Source: Natronocella acetinitrilica (lineage in GTDB: Bacteria; Pseudomonadota; Gammaproteobacteria; Nitrococcales; Aquisalimonadaceae). Taken from it: DNA of 64,000 nucleotides. The translations under genes and the position numbers were made by a program. Where the stretch lies: NCBI RefSeq assembly GCF_024170285.1, contig NZ_JALJXV010000002.1:496001-560000 (forward strand). The letters are read 5' to 3'. Positions 7,901 to 16,773 of this stretch are shown here, one piece after another (positions within the stretch are counted from its first letter, which is position 1; each line of letters begins with the position of its first letter). The notes under the pieces are model-generated. The model searched no databases. It was given only the letters and a program-made list of their open reading frames with translations, and had not been told where the DNA came from.

Positions 7901-10691
7901 GGTGATGGCGGTGCGCGAGAGCCACACCGGCCGGGCCTTGGAGGCATATGCGGCGGCAATGGCGCGATCGGAGGCTGACAACGGTGCGTTACGCTTCGCT
8001 AACGCACCCTACAGTACGGGCACGGATCACGGCACGGCTCCGGCTCCCGACGCCGTCGCCGTCGCCGAGGCGCCGGCGCTCTACACCGACCATGCCATCG
8101 CCATCCGCAATGCCCGGGAGCACAACCTCAAGGGCATCGACCTGCGCATCCCCCGGGACAAGCTCACGGTTATCACCGGGCTGTCCGGCTCGGGGAAATC
8201 CACCGTTGCCTTCGATATCCTGTTCAACGAGGGCCAGCGGCGCTACCTGGAATCCCTCAACGCCTACGCCCGTCAGTTCGTGCAGCCGGCGGCGCGGCCA
8301 GACGTGGACGCCATTCTGGGCATTCCGCCGACGGTGGCCATCGAGCAGCGCACCAGCCGCGGTGGCCGCAAGAGCACCGTCGGCACCATGACCGAGGTGC
8401 AGCATTTTCTGCGCTTGCTCTATGTGAAGCTGGGCACGCAGCATTGCCCGGACTGCCACGTGCCCATCCGCGAACAGACCCCGGAAGCCATTCATGCCCA
8501 GATCATGAAGGACTACCGCGGCCGCGAGGTGGAACTGCTGGCGCCACTGATCGTGGCGCGCAAGGGCTACTACACGGATCTGGCCAAATGGGCGGCGGGC
8601 AAGGGCTTCGCCCACCTGCGGGTGGACGGCGAGGCCCAGCCCACCGACAACTGGCCGCGACTGGACCGCTACAAGGAGCACGACATCGAACTGCCCGTGG
8701 GCCGGGTCGCGGCGAAACCGGGCAACGCCGAACGGTTACGGCAGCTCATCCGCGAGGCGCTGGACTACGGCAAGCAGACCCTGAAGGTGGCGGCGGACCG
8801 GGAAGACGCCATCTTCTCCGCAAGCCGGGCCTGCCCGTCCTGCCAGCGGAGTTTCGAGTCACTGGACCCGCGGCTGTTCTCCTATAACTCTAAGCATGGC
8901 TGGTGCCCCGGCTGCTATGGCACCGGGATGGTCATCCCCGGCTTCGACGCGGAGCAAACCGGTGAGGAGAGCAGTTGGACCGAGGATGGCGAGGCGGAAC
9001 CGGTGAGCTGCCCCGACTGCAGCGGCCACCGGCTGAACCCGGTGGCGCTGGCGGTCCAGTTCCGCGACCAGTCCATCGCCGACCTGACGGCCTTGTCCGT
9101 GGACGAGGCCGCAGAGTGGTTCGGCGCCCTCGCCCTAAAGGGCCGCGAGCGGGCCATCGCCCGGGATATCAAACCGGAGATCGATAACCGCCTGGCCTTT
9201 CTCAAGGAGGTCGGGCTGGGCTATCTCGCCCTGGACCGGGCCGCACCCACCCTCTCCGGCGGCGAGGCCCAGCGCATTCGCCTGGCGGCGCAGCTTGGCT
9301 CCAATCTGCAGGGTGTCTGCTACGTGATGGACGAACCCACCATCGGCCTGCACCCGCGGGACAACCGCATGCTGCTGGACACCCTCACCCGCCTTGAGGG
9401 CAAGGGCAACACCATCGTGGTGGTGGAGCACGACGAGGACACCATCCGCCGCGCCGAGCACGTGGTGGATCTCGGGCCGGGGGCTGGTGTGATGGGCGGG
9501 CGCATCATCGCCGAGGGCACGGTGGAGGATCTGCTGGCCAACGCCGACTCGGTGACCGGGCGCAGCCTCAAGAATCCGCTGCGCCATCCACTGCGCCAGA
9601 GCCGCCGCCTGGAACCCGCCGAGCATGTGGTGCGCCTGCGCCGCGCCCACGCCAACAACCTGAAGCAGGTGGATGTGGACCTGCCACTGGGCCGCCTGGT
9701 GGTGGTCTCCGGGGTGTCCGGCTCGGGCAAATCGACGCTGATCCGGGATGTGCTGGAAACCAACCTGCACCGGCTGGTGGCCAATCGACGCAAGCCCGAC
9801 ACTGCCGGCCTGCAAGGCTGTGTGGCCATGGAAGGCTGGGAGGCTGTGGAGCGCGTACTGGAAGTGGACCAGACCCCCATCGGCAAGACGCCCCGCTCCT
9901 GCCCGGCCACCTATGTGGGCTTCTGGGATGACATCCGCAAGCTCTACGCCCAGACGGAAGAAGCGCGCATTCGCGGATATGGCCCGGGGCGGTTTTCCTT
10001 CAACACCAGGGAGGGGCGTTGCCCGGGGTGCGAGGGTCAGGGCGTGAAGCGCATCGAGATGAGCTTTCTGCCGGACGTAACCACCCCCTGCGAGGTCTGT
10101 CACGGTCAGCGTTTCACGCCGGAAACCCTGGCCGTTGAATACAAGGGCAAGTCGGTGGGCGAGGTGCTGAACATGCCCATCGACGAGGCGGTAGAGTTTT
10201 TCACCGCCCATAGCAAGATCCATCACGCCCTGTCGCTGCTGCAGGACGTGGGCCTGGGCTATCTCACCCTGGGTCAGCAGAGCCCCACCCTCTCAGGTGG
10301 CGAGGCCCAGCGCATCAAGCTGGTGACGGAGCTGGCCAAGGCTCGCCCCGACACCGGCCGCCGCAAGCCGCCACACACGGTCTACGTGCTGGACGAACCC
10401 ACGGTAGGACTGCACATGGCGGACGTGGAAAAGCTCATCCACGTGCTGCACCGGCTGGTGGATGCGGGACATACGGTGGTGGTGATCGAACACAATCTGG
10501 ACATTCTGGCCGAGGCGGACTGGATGATCGACATGGGGCCGGAAGGTGGTGAGGCTGGCGGCCGGGTGGTGGCCAGGGGCGTGCCCGAGACGGTGGTGGA
10601 GACCAGCGATTCCCACACGGCGGTCATATTGCGGGAGTTCCTCGCAGACCGGCGGTGGCCGGACGACGCCGCGGCGGCGCGGAAGTCTTGA
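4932..10691 (+). CDS. Double-length UvrA-like ATPase
   Basis: This 1,919-residue protein is two UvrA units fused head to tail. UvrA finds DNA damage in nucleotide excision repair. Four Walker A motifs are visible (GVSGSGKSS at 33, GVSGSGKST at 695, GLSGSGKST at 1083, GVSGSGKST at 1594), each paired with an ABC signature (LSGGEVQR or LSGGEAQR). Many CxxC zinc pairs are present (CSGCG, CAECD, CTDC, CPTCGG, CADC, CPDC, CPSC, CPGC, CEVC). Canonical UvrA is about 940 aa, so one chain may mimic the UvrA dimer, as proposed for other fused UvrA proteins. The ATG at 4932 precedes [17 protein letters not shown], the usual N-terminus; the frame is open upstream only through repeat DNA. Repeat A copies lie in frame at residues 616-625, 649-659 and 1018-1027, all in linkers between ATPase modules. 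Whether it complements or replaces an ordinary UvrA elsewhere is unknown. Confidence 0.93.
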   Translation: MTRDVIRISGARQNNLKNLTLDLPLGEFIVVTGVSGSGKSSLAFDTIYSEGQRRYVETFSPYARQFLDRMDKPATDRIEGIPPAIAIDQTNPVRTSRSTVGTMTELNDHLKLLFSRLATLYCSGCGHRVQRDDPESIAARLLARAPDQRCMVVARVDVPKGLDKHEMQSLLERQGYNRFHRLTKKFVEVVVDRVRVAEDRRDRLVEAMENGLKLGRGKIAVHPLDDDRKPGDPWRFSADLHCAECDIHYQEPFSSLFSFNSPMGACTDCRGFGRTMGIDYNLVIPDDSKTLAEGAIRPWQSGKSAECQSDLMQHARRQGVATDIPWRDLPQTDRDWVMQGEPGRGSGRWYGVKDYFNWLESKSYKMHVRVLLSKYRSYDLCGTCHGARLKPEALAWRVGSHEDSDAVLDRAARFRPHGASMPTEAFHGLPGLCIHDVLQLPLSRGRRFFDALHLPHGLDEAAEQVLDGIRTRLRYLCEVGLGYLTLDRQSRTLSGGEVQRINLTTALGTSLVNTLFVLDEPSIGLHPRDMQRIVGVMQRLRDAGNTLLVVEHDPDVMRAADRIIDIGPGPGEHGGEIVFNGSPQEILQAEQSLTGAYLSGRRRVLDGLDGLEGEDGALRFANAPYNTDPGHSAVPDAEAEAGTGTGTDVGCVNRRRNAPKPDPTAKVLTVHNAREHNLRGIDVTLPLERFVVLTGVSGSGKSTLMQDVLYNALCKLKGHPAEPPGAHDAIEGHEAIDDVVLVDQSAIGKTTRSNPASYVGAFDPIRKAFARQPDAAERKYTPGTFSFNSGNGRCPTCGGNGFEHVEMQFLSDVYLRCADCDGKRYRDEVLEIRLAPAPGCELGPRSIAGVLDLTVTEAVAFFADNNEVLQRLEPLQAVGLGYMKLGQPVPTLSGGEAQRLKLAGHLAKAAGRRRRAERLLFLFDEPTTGLHFADVAVLLQAFRRLLDEGHSLLVIEHNIDVMAAADWLIDMGPEGGDQGGSLVCEGTPEQVMAVRESHTGRALEAYAAAMARSEADNGALRFANAPYSTGTDHGTAPAPDAVAVAEAPALYTDHAIAIRNAREHNLKGIDLRIPRDKLTVITGLSGSGKSTVAFDILFNEGQRRYLESLNAYARQFVQPAARPDVDAILGIPPTVAIEQRTSRGGRKSTVGTMTEVQHFLRLLYVKLGTQHCPDCHVPIREQTPEAIHAQIMKDYRGREVELLAPLIVARKGYYTDLAKWAAGKGFAHLRVDGEAQPTDNWPRLDRYKEHDIELPVGRVAAKPGNAERLRQLIREALDYGKQTLKVAADREDAIFSASRACPSCQRSFESLDPRLFSYNSKHGWCPGCYGTGMVIPGFDAEQTGEESSWTEDGEAEPVSCPDCSGHRLNPVALAVQFRDQSIADLTALSVDEAAEWFGALALKGRERAIARDIKPEIDNRLAFLKEVGLGYLALDRAAPTLSGGEAQRIRLAAQLGSNLQGVCYVMDEPTIGLHPRDNRMLLDTLTRLEGKGNTIVVVEHDEDTIRRAEHVVDLGPGAGVMGGRIIAEGTVEDLLANADSVTGRSLKNPLRHPLRQSRRLEPAEHVVRLRRAHANNLKQVDVDLPLGRLVVVSGVSGSGKSTLIRDVLETNLHRLVANRRKPDTAGLQGCVAMEGWEAVERVLEVDQTPIGKTPRSCPATYVGFWDDIRKLYAQTEEARIRGYGPGRFSFNTREGRCPGCEGQGVKRIEMSFLPDVTTPCEVCHGQRFTPETLAVEYKGKSVGEVLNMPIDEAVEFFTAHSKIHHALSLLQDVGLGYLTLGQQSPTLSGGEAQRIKLVTELAKARPDTGRRKPPHTVYVLDEPTVGLHMADVEKLIHVLHRLVDAGHTVVVIEHNLDILAEADWMIDMGPEGGEAGGRVVARGVPETVVETSDSHTAVILREFLADRRWPDDAAAARKS
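6777..6806 (+). repeat. Repeat A copy 3, inside uvrA
   Basis: A 30-bp form of repeat A (ggtgcgttacgcttcgc, then taacgcaccctac) lies within the coding sequence and is read as [10 protein letters not shown]. It is in the linker between the first and second ATPase modules. Confidence 0.92.
6876..6907 (-). repeat. Repeat A copy 4, inside uvrA
   Basis: A reverse copy of repeat A, 69 bp after copy 3, read as [11 protein letters not shown]. The sequence just before it (agcgggcacgggcacgg) resembles the 17-bp linker of the intergenic pairs, so copies 3 and 4 look like one composite element. Confidence 0.88.
7983..8012 (+). repeat. Repeat A copy 5, inside uvrA
   Basis: A 30-bp copy identical to copy 3, read in the same frame as [10 protein letters not shown]. 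It lies in the linker joining the two UvrA halves. Confidence 0.92.
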
Positions 10692-10722
10692 GGTCACGCG
10701 GCCGTGATCGGGCGTGGGTTGT

Positions 10723-10756
10723 GGTGCGTTACGCGCTGCGCGCTAACACACCCTAC
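10723..10756 (+). repeat. Repeat A copy 6
   Basis: A 34-bp forward copy, first half of a pair with copy 7, separated by a single 17-bp linker (agcgggcacggccaaac). It lies in the 346-bp gap between the convergent uvrA and patatin genes, a gap filled almost wholly by repeats A and B. Confidence 0.9.
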
Positions 10757-10773
10757 AGCGGGCACGGCCAAAC

Positions 10774-10807
10774 GTAGGGTGTGTTAGGCCGAAGGCCGTA
10801 ACGCACC
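10774..10807 (-). repeat. Repeat A copy 7
   Basis: Reverse partner of copy 6. Repeat B copy 2 begins about 40 bp later. Confidence 0.9.
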
Positions 10808-10846
10808 ACAACGGCGGTGGTGTTGCCCCCCCAGGCCCCAGGCACA

Positions 10847-10956
10847 AACCGCGGTCCGGTGCGCCGCTCATGGGCCGTCAGCGACAGGGATGTCGCTGTC
10901 GAGCCCCCATGGATGGGTTTACGGCGTGTCCATGAGCGGCGTACCGGATCGCGGTT
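10847..10956. repeat. Repeat B copy 2
   Basis: The 27-bp arms at 10847-10873 and 10930-10956 are inverted with two mismatches. The core shares the cagcgaca-ggga-tgtcgctg hairpin and the following gtcgagc with copy 1. The arm sequence differs from copy 1, but the two arms of each copy match each other. Confidence 0.85.
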
Positions 10957-10970
10957 CCCCGATCCAAGCC

Positions 10971-11004
10971 GTAGGGTGTGTTAGCGCGCAGCGCGTAACG
11001 CACC
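10971..11004 (-). repeat. Repeat A copy 8 (single)
   Basis: Solo reverse copy of repeat A between repeat B copy 2 and the 3' end of the patatin gene. Confidence 0.88.
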
Positions 11005-11037
11005 GCAACCCACGACTGTCGAAACCAACCTGCCCCA

Positions 11038-13269
11038 TCAGAACCGCTGCCCCAGGAACAGGTACAGATTCCCGCGCCGACGTTCAGCCCGCCCATAGGC
11101 CAGGTACACGGCGCCGATGGGCGCGTCCACCGCGAACAGCAGGCTGCCTGAATACACCAGATCATCGAACGCCGCATCGCTGCGGTCTTCCCAGACGTTG
11201 CCCGCTTCGGCGGATAGCCCCACATAGGTCGGCAGGCCGAATAGCCCGTCCTCCCCGGCTCCGGCGATACGCCGGTAATAGATGGCCTGACCCAGACCCC
11301 GATGCGCGCCGGTCAGCTCGCCCTGCTGGAAACCGGACAAATTGAGGAAGCCGCCCAGGCTGTAGAGGTCGTACACCGGCGCGTCACCGCTGATAAAGCT
11401 GCCAAAGCGCAGCCCGGTGAGCAGCGTGTTATCCCCCAGCGTCCAGGCACCGAGCCAGTTGGCGTCCACTCGCTGATAACGCTCGTCGGCACCCAAGGCG
11501 GCATCGCTGGCGAGCCAAAGCAGGCTCGCCGTATAACCCCGGGTGGGGAAACGTGGATTGTCGAGGCGATCGCGGGTCAGGCGCAAAAAGACTTCGCCAC
11601 TGGTGAAATCGAATCGCTCCAGCTCCGGTGCCAGTACACGGGGCCGTGACTGGCCACGGCCGATCTCGATGCCGGTGCGCACCTCCGTGGTGGGGCTGAT
11701 CTCGTATCCGAGATGGAGGCCGCCCCGCTGGCGACTGACGCGGGTCTCACCGACCTGATCACCGTCCTCGAACACCGGTACCCGTTCGCGCTGTATATCG
11801 ACCCGGGGCGCGGCCAAAAATCGCCCTTGTGGGCCGAAGGGCTGCCAGAACTCGCTGAACAGCCGCGGCCGATCTCCGATGGCGACATCGGAACGCCACT
11901 CCGCACCCATGGCGTTCACTTCCGTCATCAGGTAGCTGACAGTGGCCAGGTAGTTGGCGTTGGCGCGGAAGTCGTCTTCCAGGGTCAACCCCAGGCGCAG
12001 GTAATTGGGCCCCCAGGAACGACTCACCGCCGTCACCACCACGCCCCGCTCCCCCGCCTCGTTCTCCTCCAGCCGGTAGTCCACCCGCTCGAAATAGCCC
12101 ATGCCATAGAGTATGTTGAGATCCTCCTCCAGGGCGTCCCTGTCCAGCGGCGTGCCGGGCTGCTGGCGTATTCGCCCCAGCAGCAACTGGTCGCTGAGAC
12201 TGGATTGATTGTCGATGCGCACGAAGGCCGGTACTTCGGGGGTGATGAGTGGGCGGCGCTGGCCAAGCTGCCAGGCTGCATAAGCCTCTTCATCCATGGC
12301 CAGTGCCAGCAGCTGAGCCAGATGGGCGCGGGCGGCCAGCGTACCGGCGACAGAGGCCTCCCGCACTCGCAGGAAGTCCACGGCGGAGATGGCAATGCCG
12401 GTGAGGTCCGGCTCGATCAGGATATCGTTCGGCCCAAGGGTTGCCAGCAGCTCCTCGGAGCGGCGGCGCATCATGATGTCCAGCGCCTGGTTCATGACTG
12501 CCAGGGGGTTGTCCAGCCCATCGGCGCCGAGGGCATCCGCGCCAACATCCACCGCAATGATGATGTCGGCACCCATTTCCCGGGCCACGTCCACGGGGAT
12601 ATTGTTGACCAGCCCGCCATCCACCAGCAGACGGCCGTCGCGCTCCACGGGGTTGATCAGGCCCGGAATAGCCATGCTGGCCCGCATTGCGGTGCTGAGA
12701 TCGCCGTCCGCCAGCAGCACCGGCTCGCCGGTGTGCAAGTCCACCGCCATGGCGCGATAGCGGATCGGCAACGCATCGAAATCCTCAATGCCCTCGGCCC
12801 GCCGCGCAAACTGGCGCAAGCCCACCATCAGGTACTGTCCCTGCACCAGCCCGCGAGGAAAGGCAACGCCGTCGCGGCGCACGCCGATGGTGATCTGGTC
12901 GGGCAGGTCCCGATCCTCCTGCCGGCGTCGCAAGGCGCGCACTTCCCGATCCGGCGTATCGATGAAGGCTCGGCCCCAGTCCATGCGGATGACCTCGCCC
13001 TCGAGCTCGACAGGATCCCAGCCGGCAGCATAGAGGCCACCGACGATGGCGCCCATGCTGGTGCCAACGATGATGTCCACCGGCACCCGCAGATTCTCCA
13101 GCTCCCGGATCACGCCGAGATGGGCAAGGCCCTTGGCGCCGCCGCCGCTGAGTACCAAGGCAATGGTCGGGCGTTCGTCAGCGGACTGCCCGACAGCATG
13201 CAGGGGAATCCATAGCAGCAGGACGCTCAGCGTGAACGACAATACCCGGCGTGAAATCGACGCATCCAT
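11038..13269 (-). CDS. PlpD-type patatin phospholipase with outer-membrane barrel
   Basis: This 743-residue protein begins with a signal peptide (about residues 1-28). A patatin-like phospholipase domain follows, with the oxyanion motif SGGGAKG (41-47), nucleophile GTSMG (Ser71) and catalytic DGG (Asp217). A POTRA-like segment comes next (about 340-420), then a C-terminal Omp85/D15-type beta-barrel ending in phenylalanine (LFLGQRF), the usual outer-membrane assembly signal. This order is that of PlpD, the type Vd autotransporters. The predicted role is a lipase displayed at, or secreted through, the outer membrane. A gggaggt ribosome site lies about 12 bp before the ATG. The gene converges on uvrA, and the gap holds repeats A and B. 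Confidence 0.9.
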   Translation of the reverse strand: MDASISRRVLSFTLSVLLLWIPLHAVGQSADERPTIALVLSGGGAKGLAHLGVIRELENLRVPVDIIVGTSMGAIVGGLYAAGWDPVELEGEVIRMDWGRAFIDTPDREVRALRRRQEDRDLPDQITIGVRRDGVAFPRGLVQGQYLMVGLRQFARRAEGIEDFDALPIRYRAMAVDLHTGEPVLLADGDLSTAMRASMAIPGLINPVERDGRLLVDGGLVNNIPVDVAREMGADIIIAVDVGADALGADGLDNPLAVMNQALDIMMRRRSEELLATLGPNDILIEPDLTGIAISAVDFLRVREASVAGTLAARAHLAQLLALAMDEEAYAAWQLGQRRPLITPEVPAFVRIDNQSSLSDQLLLGRIRQQPGTPLDRDALEEDLNILYGMGYFERVDYRLEENEAGERGVVVTAVSRSWGPNYLRLGLTLEDDFRANANYLATVSYLMTEVNAMGAEWRSDVAIGDRPRLFSEFWQPFGPQGRFLAAPRVDIQRERVPVFEDGDQVGETRVSRQRGGLHLGYEISPTTEVRTGIEIGRGQSRPRVLAPELERFDFTSGEVFLRLTRDRLDNPRFPTRGYTASLLWLASDAALGADERYQRVDANWLGAWTLGDNTLLTGLRFGSFISGDAPVYDLYSLGGFLNLSGFQQGELTGAHRGLGQAIYYRRIAGAGEDGLFGLPTYVGLSAEAGNVWEDRSDAAFDDLVYSGSLLFAVDAPIGAVYLAYGRAERRRGNLYLFLGQRF

Positions 13270-13341
13270 GTGCGTGACAGGACCTCCCTGATGGCGAGAC
13301 GAGTTGCGGTGATTGCTTCAATGGGCACAGTATCTCCCCCT

Positions 13342-14100
13342 ATGGACGACGCTTCCAGGCAATCCACCTGTCACACAATCTTGGGTCTTGATCTGGCGGT
13401 GGCACCGGAGAACTCCGGCGTGGCCCTGGCCCAGCGCGACGGTGACGACGAATGGCGGTTACAGCGGCTGTTTCGAGGCAGTCGTGAACCGTTGCTGGGG
13501 CAGATTCTCGCGATTCTGGATGACCCCAGGCCCCTGATCTGCATTGATTCGCCGCTGGGCTGGCCAGCGGCTCTGGCAGATGGTCTGCGGGATCACCGGG
13601 CCGGCGAGCCCCTGCCGGGGGAGCCACAGACGCTTTTCAACCGGTACACGGATGTGGAGATCCGTCAGCGGTTGCGGAAGAAGCCCCTGGAGGTGGGGGC
13701 GGACCGCATTGCCCGGACAGCAGTGGCGGCGCTGACGCTGCTGGAGGCGTTGCGGCAGGCACTCGGCCAACCGCTCCCCCTGTTGCTGGGCCTGGATGAA
13801 CCGGCGGTGGGCAAGGTGATCGAGACCTATCCGGCGGGCACGTTGCGGGCGCATCAGGTGGAGTCCCGCGGCTACAAGCGCCCCGACGGTGAGACGGTGC
13901 GTGGGCGCCTTGCGAGCTGGCTGGCCGAGGGCATAGCCATGGATGAGGCGCAGCAGGCCAAATGCGTTGCCTCGGATCATGTGCTGGATGCGGTACTGTG
14001 CGTGCGGGCGGGGCTGGATGTGCTGGCCGGCGAGGCGGTGGCGCCGGAGGACCTGGCGCTGGCGCGACGCGAGGGCTGGATCTGGTGTCGGGGAGCGTAG
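13342..14100 (+). CDS. DUF429 family, RNase H-like fold
   Basis: This protein of about 252 residues belongs to the DUF429 family, predicted from fold to be RNase H-like nucleases, with no settled function. Visible acidic motifs are ILGLDLAVAPENSG at the N-terminus, ICIDSPLGWP in the middle and ASDHVLDAVLC near the end, matching the expected metal-binding Asp positions. I chose the ATG at 13342 because the family usually begins just before the first motif. In-frame ATGs at 13291 (with a weak agga upstream) and 13270 are possible, but the last abuts the divergent patatin start and leaves no room for a promoter. Confidence 0.8.
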   Translation: MDDASRQSTCHTILGLDLAVAPENSGVALAQRDGDDEWRLQRLFRGSREPLLGQILAILDDPRPLICIDSPLGWPAALADGLRDHRAGEPLPGEPQTLFNRYTDVEIRQRLRKKPLEVGADRIARTAVAALTLLEALRQALGQPLPLLLGLDEPAVGKVIETYPAGTLRAHQVESRGYKRPDGETVRGRLASWLAEGIAMDEAQQAKCVASDHVLDAVLCVRAGLDVLAGEAVAPEDLALARREGWIWCRGA

Positions 14101-14105
14101 GCGGG

Positions 14106-14215
14106 AACGTCGTACGGGCACGCCACTCCGGGACTCGCCGTGAATACATCCCTGTAAGCTCGACAGCGACATCCCTGTCGCTGACGGTCCCGGAGCGGCT
14201 TACCCGTACGACGTT
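14106..14215. repeat. Repeat B copy 3
   Basis: Reverse-oriented copy. The arms 14106-14133 and 14188-14215 are inverted with a few mismatches around a core holding cagcgaca-tccc-tgtcgctg. It is followed by tttgtgcctgggg, which in inverted form also flanks repeat B copy 2, so that segment may belong to the element. Confidence 0.85.
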
Positions 14216-14255
14216 TGTGCCTGGGGCTTAGACAGGGAATGACAACCGCTGGCGC

Positions 14256-14289
14256 GGTGCGTTACGCGCTGCGCGCTAACACACCCTAC
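14256..14289 (+). repeat. Repeat A copy 9 (single)
   Basis: Solo forward copy, identical in sequence to copy 6, in the gap between the convergent DUF429 and oligopeptidase genes. Confidence 0.88.
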
Positions 14290-14303
14290 GGTATTGATCG
14301 GGG

Positions 14304-14357
14304 AACCGCGGTCCGGCACGCCGCTCATGGACACGCCGTAAACCCATCCCTGGGGGC
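14304..14357 (-). repeat. Repeat B copy 4 (truncated)
   Basis: One arm (14304-14330) nearly identical to the left arm of copy 2, joined to acacgccgtaaacccatcc from the distal core. The central hairpin and second arm are missing. It then runs straight into gggggcaacaccaccgccg, the inverse of the left flank of copy 2, so it looks like an internal deletion of a copy-2-like arrangement. Confidence 0.8.
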
Positions 14358-14374
14358 AACACCACCGCCGGCTC

Positions 14375-14408
14375 GGTGCGTTACGGCCTTCGGCCTAACA
14401 CACCCTAC
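14375..14408 (+). repeat. Repeat A copy 10
   Basis: Forward member of a pair with copy 11 around a single 17-bp linker (atttggccgtgcccgct). Confidence 0.9.
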
Positions 14409-14425
14409 ATTTGGCCGTGCCCGCT

Positions 14426-14459
14426 GTAGGGTGTGTTAGCGCGCAGCGCGTAACGCACC
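14426..14459 (-). repeat. Repeat A copy 11
   Basis: Reverse partner of copy 10. It ends about 33 bp before the stop of the oligopeptidase gene. Confidence 0.9.
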
Positions 14460-14492
14460 ACGACGGCGGCGGCCATGGCCACCCCCCGCCGC

Positions 14493-16574
14493 CTACTCCG
14501 CCAGGCCGTACACCAGCAACAGAAACGCATACCGGTAGGCCACTTCTTCCAGATAATCGAAGCGGCCGCTGGCGCCGCCGTGGCCGGCACTCATGTTCGT
14601 CTTGAGCAGCAGCAGATTGTCGTCGGTTTTCAGCTCCCGCAGACGGGCCACCCATTTTGCTGGTTCCCAGTACGTCACTCTTGGGTCGGAAACCCCGGCG
14701 GTGACCAGCAGGTTGGGGTACGCCTGGGCCCGCACATTGTCATAGGGCGAATACGACAGGATGGTGCGGTAGGCGGACTCGCTCTCGATGGGGTTGCCCC
14801 ACTCCGGCCACTCCGGCGGCGTGAGCGGCAGGCTGGGATCGAGCATGGTGTTCAGCACGTCCACGAAAGGCACGTCCGCCACGGCGGCATGGAACAATTC
14901 CGGACGCTGATTAACCACCGCGCCCACCAGCATGCCACCGGCACTGCCGCCGTGGGCGGCAATTCGACCGGGACCGGTGTAGCCCTCGGCAATCAGCGCT
15001 TCCGCCGCGGCGATGAAATCACTGAAGGTATTGGGCTTGTGCTCCAGCTTGCCCTGCCGGTACCAGTGATCGCCCTTCTCTTTGCCGCCGCGCACGTGGG
15101 CAATGGCAAAGACGAAGCCGCGGTCCACCAGGCTCAGTCGATTGGGGGCGAAGGACGGCAGGTCAATCATGCCGTAGGAGCCATAGCCGTAGAGCAGCAG
15201 CGGCGTGTTCGGGCCGGGCTGCAGATCGCGGCGGTGGAACAGCGATACCGGCACCTGCTCGCCGTCCGCCGCCGTGGCCATCAGCCGGTGGCTCACATAC
15301 GCCGCCGGATCATGCCCGCTGGGCACTTCCTGCTCCTTGCGCAGCACCCGGTCACGGCTTTCCATGTCGTAGTCGTATACCCGCCCCGGCGTGGCAAAGG
15401 AGCTGTAGCCGAAGCGCAGGCTGCAGCTGTCGAACTCGTATCCCGACTGCATGCCCAGGCTGTAGCCTTCCTCGCTGAAGCCCACGGCATGTTCCTCACC
15501 GTCAGCCCAGCGCCGCACCACGATGCGCGGCAAACCGTCTTCCAGTTCCAGGCGCACCATGTAATCCCGAAACACGATCAGGTCCTGGATCAGGCACCCG
15601 CGGCGGTGTGGCACCAGCGTGTCGCCAACCGCGGCGGGATTGTCCAGCGGCCGCCGGACGATGGTGAAGTCTTCCGCCCCATCGGCATTGGTGAGCATGA
15701 CCCAGTGATCGCCGTGGTCGGTAACCTCGTATTCAACTCCGGTGCGGCGCTGCAGCAGCACCCGTGGCGGCGTGGCGGGCCGGTCGGCGGGAATCACCCG
15801 CACCTCGGAGGTGATGTGATCATGGCTGTCGATGAGGATGTGGCGACCACTCTCGGTTTCGTCGACACCGACGAAGAAGCCCGGATCGGCCTCCTCGTAG
15901 ACCAGTGCATCGTCGCCGTCGGGATAGTGCCGGCGGCGCACCCATCGGGGGCGATGATCGTCATCGATGACGGTGTAGAACAGGGTGGCGGATTCCGCCG
16001 CCCAGACCAGGTCGCCCCGCGCCTGCTCGACCACGCTCTGCAACAGGTCACCTGTCTCCAGGTCCCGCACCAGGATCGTGCAGACTTCTGCCCCTGAACG
16101 GTCCACGGCATAGGCAAGCAGGCGGTGATCCCGGCTATGAGCGGCGTTGATAATGCGAAAATAGGCCTGGCCTTCGGCTTCGGCGTCGCCGTCCAGCAGC
16201 ACCTGCTCGCCATCCGTGGCGCCGCGCGGGCGCCGGCAGAAGACGGGCTGCTGACCGCCGACACGGTAGCGGGTGTAATACTCCCACGGCCCGTCCGGCG
16301 CCGGAACGCTGCTGTCATCCTCCTTCAGCCGCGCCTTCAGCTCGTCGAACAGGCGCTGGCGCAAGGCGGCCGTAGGAGCCATGACGGACTCCGCATGACG
16401 ATTTTCCGCTTCCAGGTAATCGCGTATCTCGGTGGGTAGCAGGCCCGGATCCTGCATGGCTTCACGCCAGTTGTCGGCGCGCAGCCAGGCGTAATGGTCC
16501 TCTCGCCGATGATGATGGTAGTCGGCAATGGTTGAATGCCGGGGGGCAATCGGTCCTGGATGGTTTCCTGACAC
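14493..16574 (-). CDS. ptrB: Oligopeptidase B (S9A serine peptidase)
   Basis: This 693-residue cytoplasmic peptidase of the prolyl-oligopeptidase family should cut short peptides after Lys or Arg. The N-terminal half has the beta-propeller signature of the family (REDHYAWLRADNW near the start). The C-terminal alpha/beta-hydrolase half has the nucleophile motif GGSAGG (Ser544), then PYDNVRAQAYP and VSDPRVTYWEPAKW around the catalytic Asp, and the catalytic His in SAGHGGASGR. Length and motifs match oligopeptidase B closely. Its 3' end faces the DUF429 gene across a repeat-filled gap. Confidence 0.95.
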   Translation of the reverse strand: MSGNHPGPIAPRHSTIADYHHHRREDHYAWLRADNWREAMQDPGLLPTEIRDYLEAENRHAESVMAPTAALRQRLFDELKARLKEDDSSVPAPDGPWEYYTRYRVGGQQPVFCRRPRGATDGEQVLLDGDAEAEGQAYFRIINAAHSRDHRLLAYAVDRSGAEVCTILVRDLETGDLLQSVVEQARGDLVWAAESATLFYTVIDDDHRPRWVRRRHYPDGDDALVYEEADPGFFVGVDETESGRHILIDSHDHITSEVRVIPADRPATPPRVLLQRRTGVEYEVTDHGDHWVMLTNADGAEDFTIVRRPLDNPAAVGDTLVPHRRGCLIQDLIVFRDYMVRLELEDGLPRIVVRRWADGEEHAVGFSEEGYSLGMQSGYEFDSCSLRFGYSSFATPGRVYDYDMESRDRVLRKEQEVPSGHDPAAYVSHRLMATAADGEQVPVSLFHRRDLQPGPNTPLLLYGYGSYGMIDLPSFAPNRLSLVDRGFVFAIAHVRGGKEKGDHWYRQGKLEHKPNTFSDFIAAAEALIAEGYTGPGRIAAHGGSAGGMLVGAVVNQRPELFHAAVADVPFVDVLNTMLDPSLPLTPPEWPEWGNPIESESAYRTILSYSPYDNVRAQAYPNLLVTAGVSDPRVTYWEPAKWVARLRELKTDDNLLLLKTNMSAGHGGASGRFDYLEEVAYRYAFLLLVYGLAE

Positions 16575-16712
16575 GGAGACTCCTGCGTAATATCATGGAC
16601 ATGGGGCAAACGCCCCACCCGGATCGACGGAAAGCAGATTCGGCGCCCGCATAACCATAACCGAAGGGCGGGCTTGAGAACATGGACGACAGAGGGCATC
16701 GAGGAACTGCCT

Positions 16713-16732
16713 GTTACGGCTGTTGCCGTAAC
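16713..16732 (+). other. Perfect hairpin upstream of the exonuclease gene
   Basis: gttacggc and gccgtaac pair perfectly over 8 bp with a tgtt loop, 41 bp before the chosen ATG of the exonuclease. No T-run follows. It could be a leader hairpin or a protein-binding palindrome. Confidence 0.4.
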
Positions 16733-16773
16733 TGATGGTAGGTCAGCGATCCCGCAGCAATAGCGAGGAGATC

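Noticed and set aside
11713-13215. A 500-codon open frame antisense to the patatin gene
   Set aside because: The reverse strand has clear patatin and beta-barrel motifs over the same bases; the antisense frame is a by-product of high GC and encodes no recognisable domain.
14215-14459. Short open frames across repeats A and B (peptides such as RYALRANTPY and MSLSSLQG)
   Set aside because: These arise wherever the repeats lie, on either strand, and have no ribosome site; they are translation artefacts of repeat DNA. Only the copies inside uvrA are truly translated.
14475-16097. A 540-codon open frame antisense to oligopeptidase B
   Set aside because: It is the complement of a well-supported peptidase with an intact catalytic triad, and its translation is His/Gln-rich low-complexity sequence.
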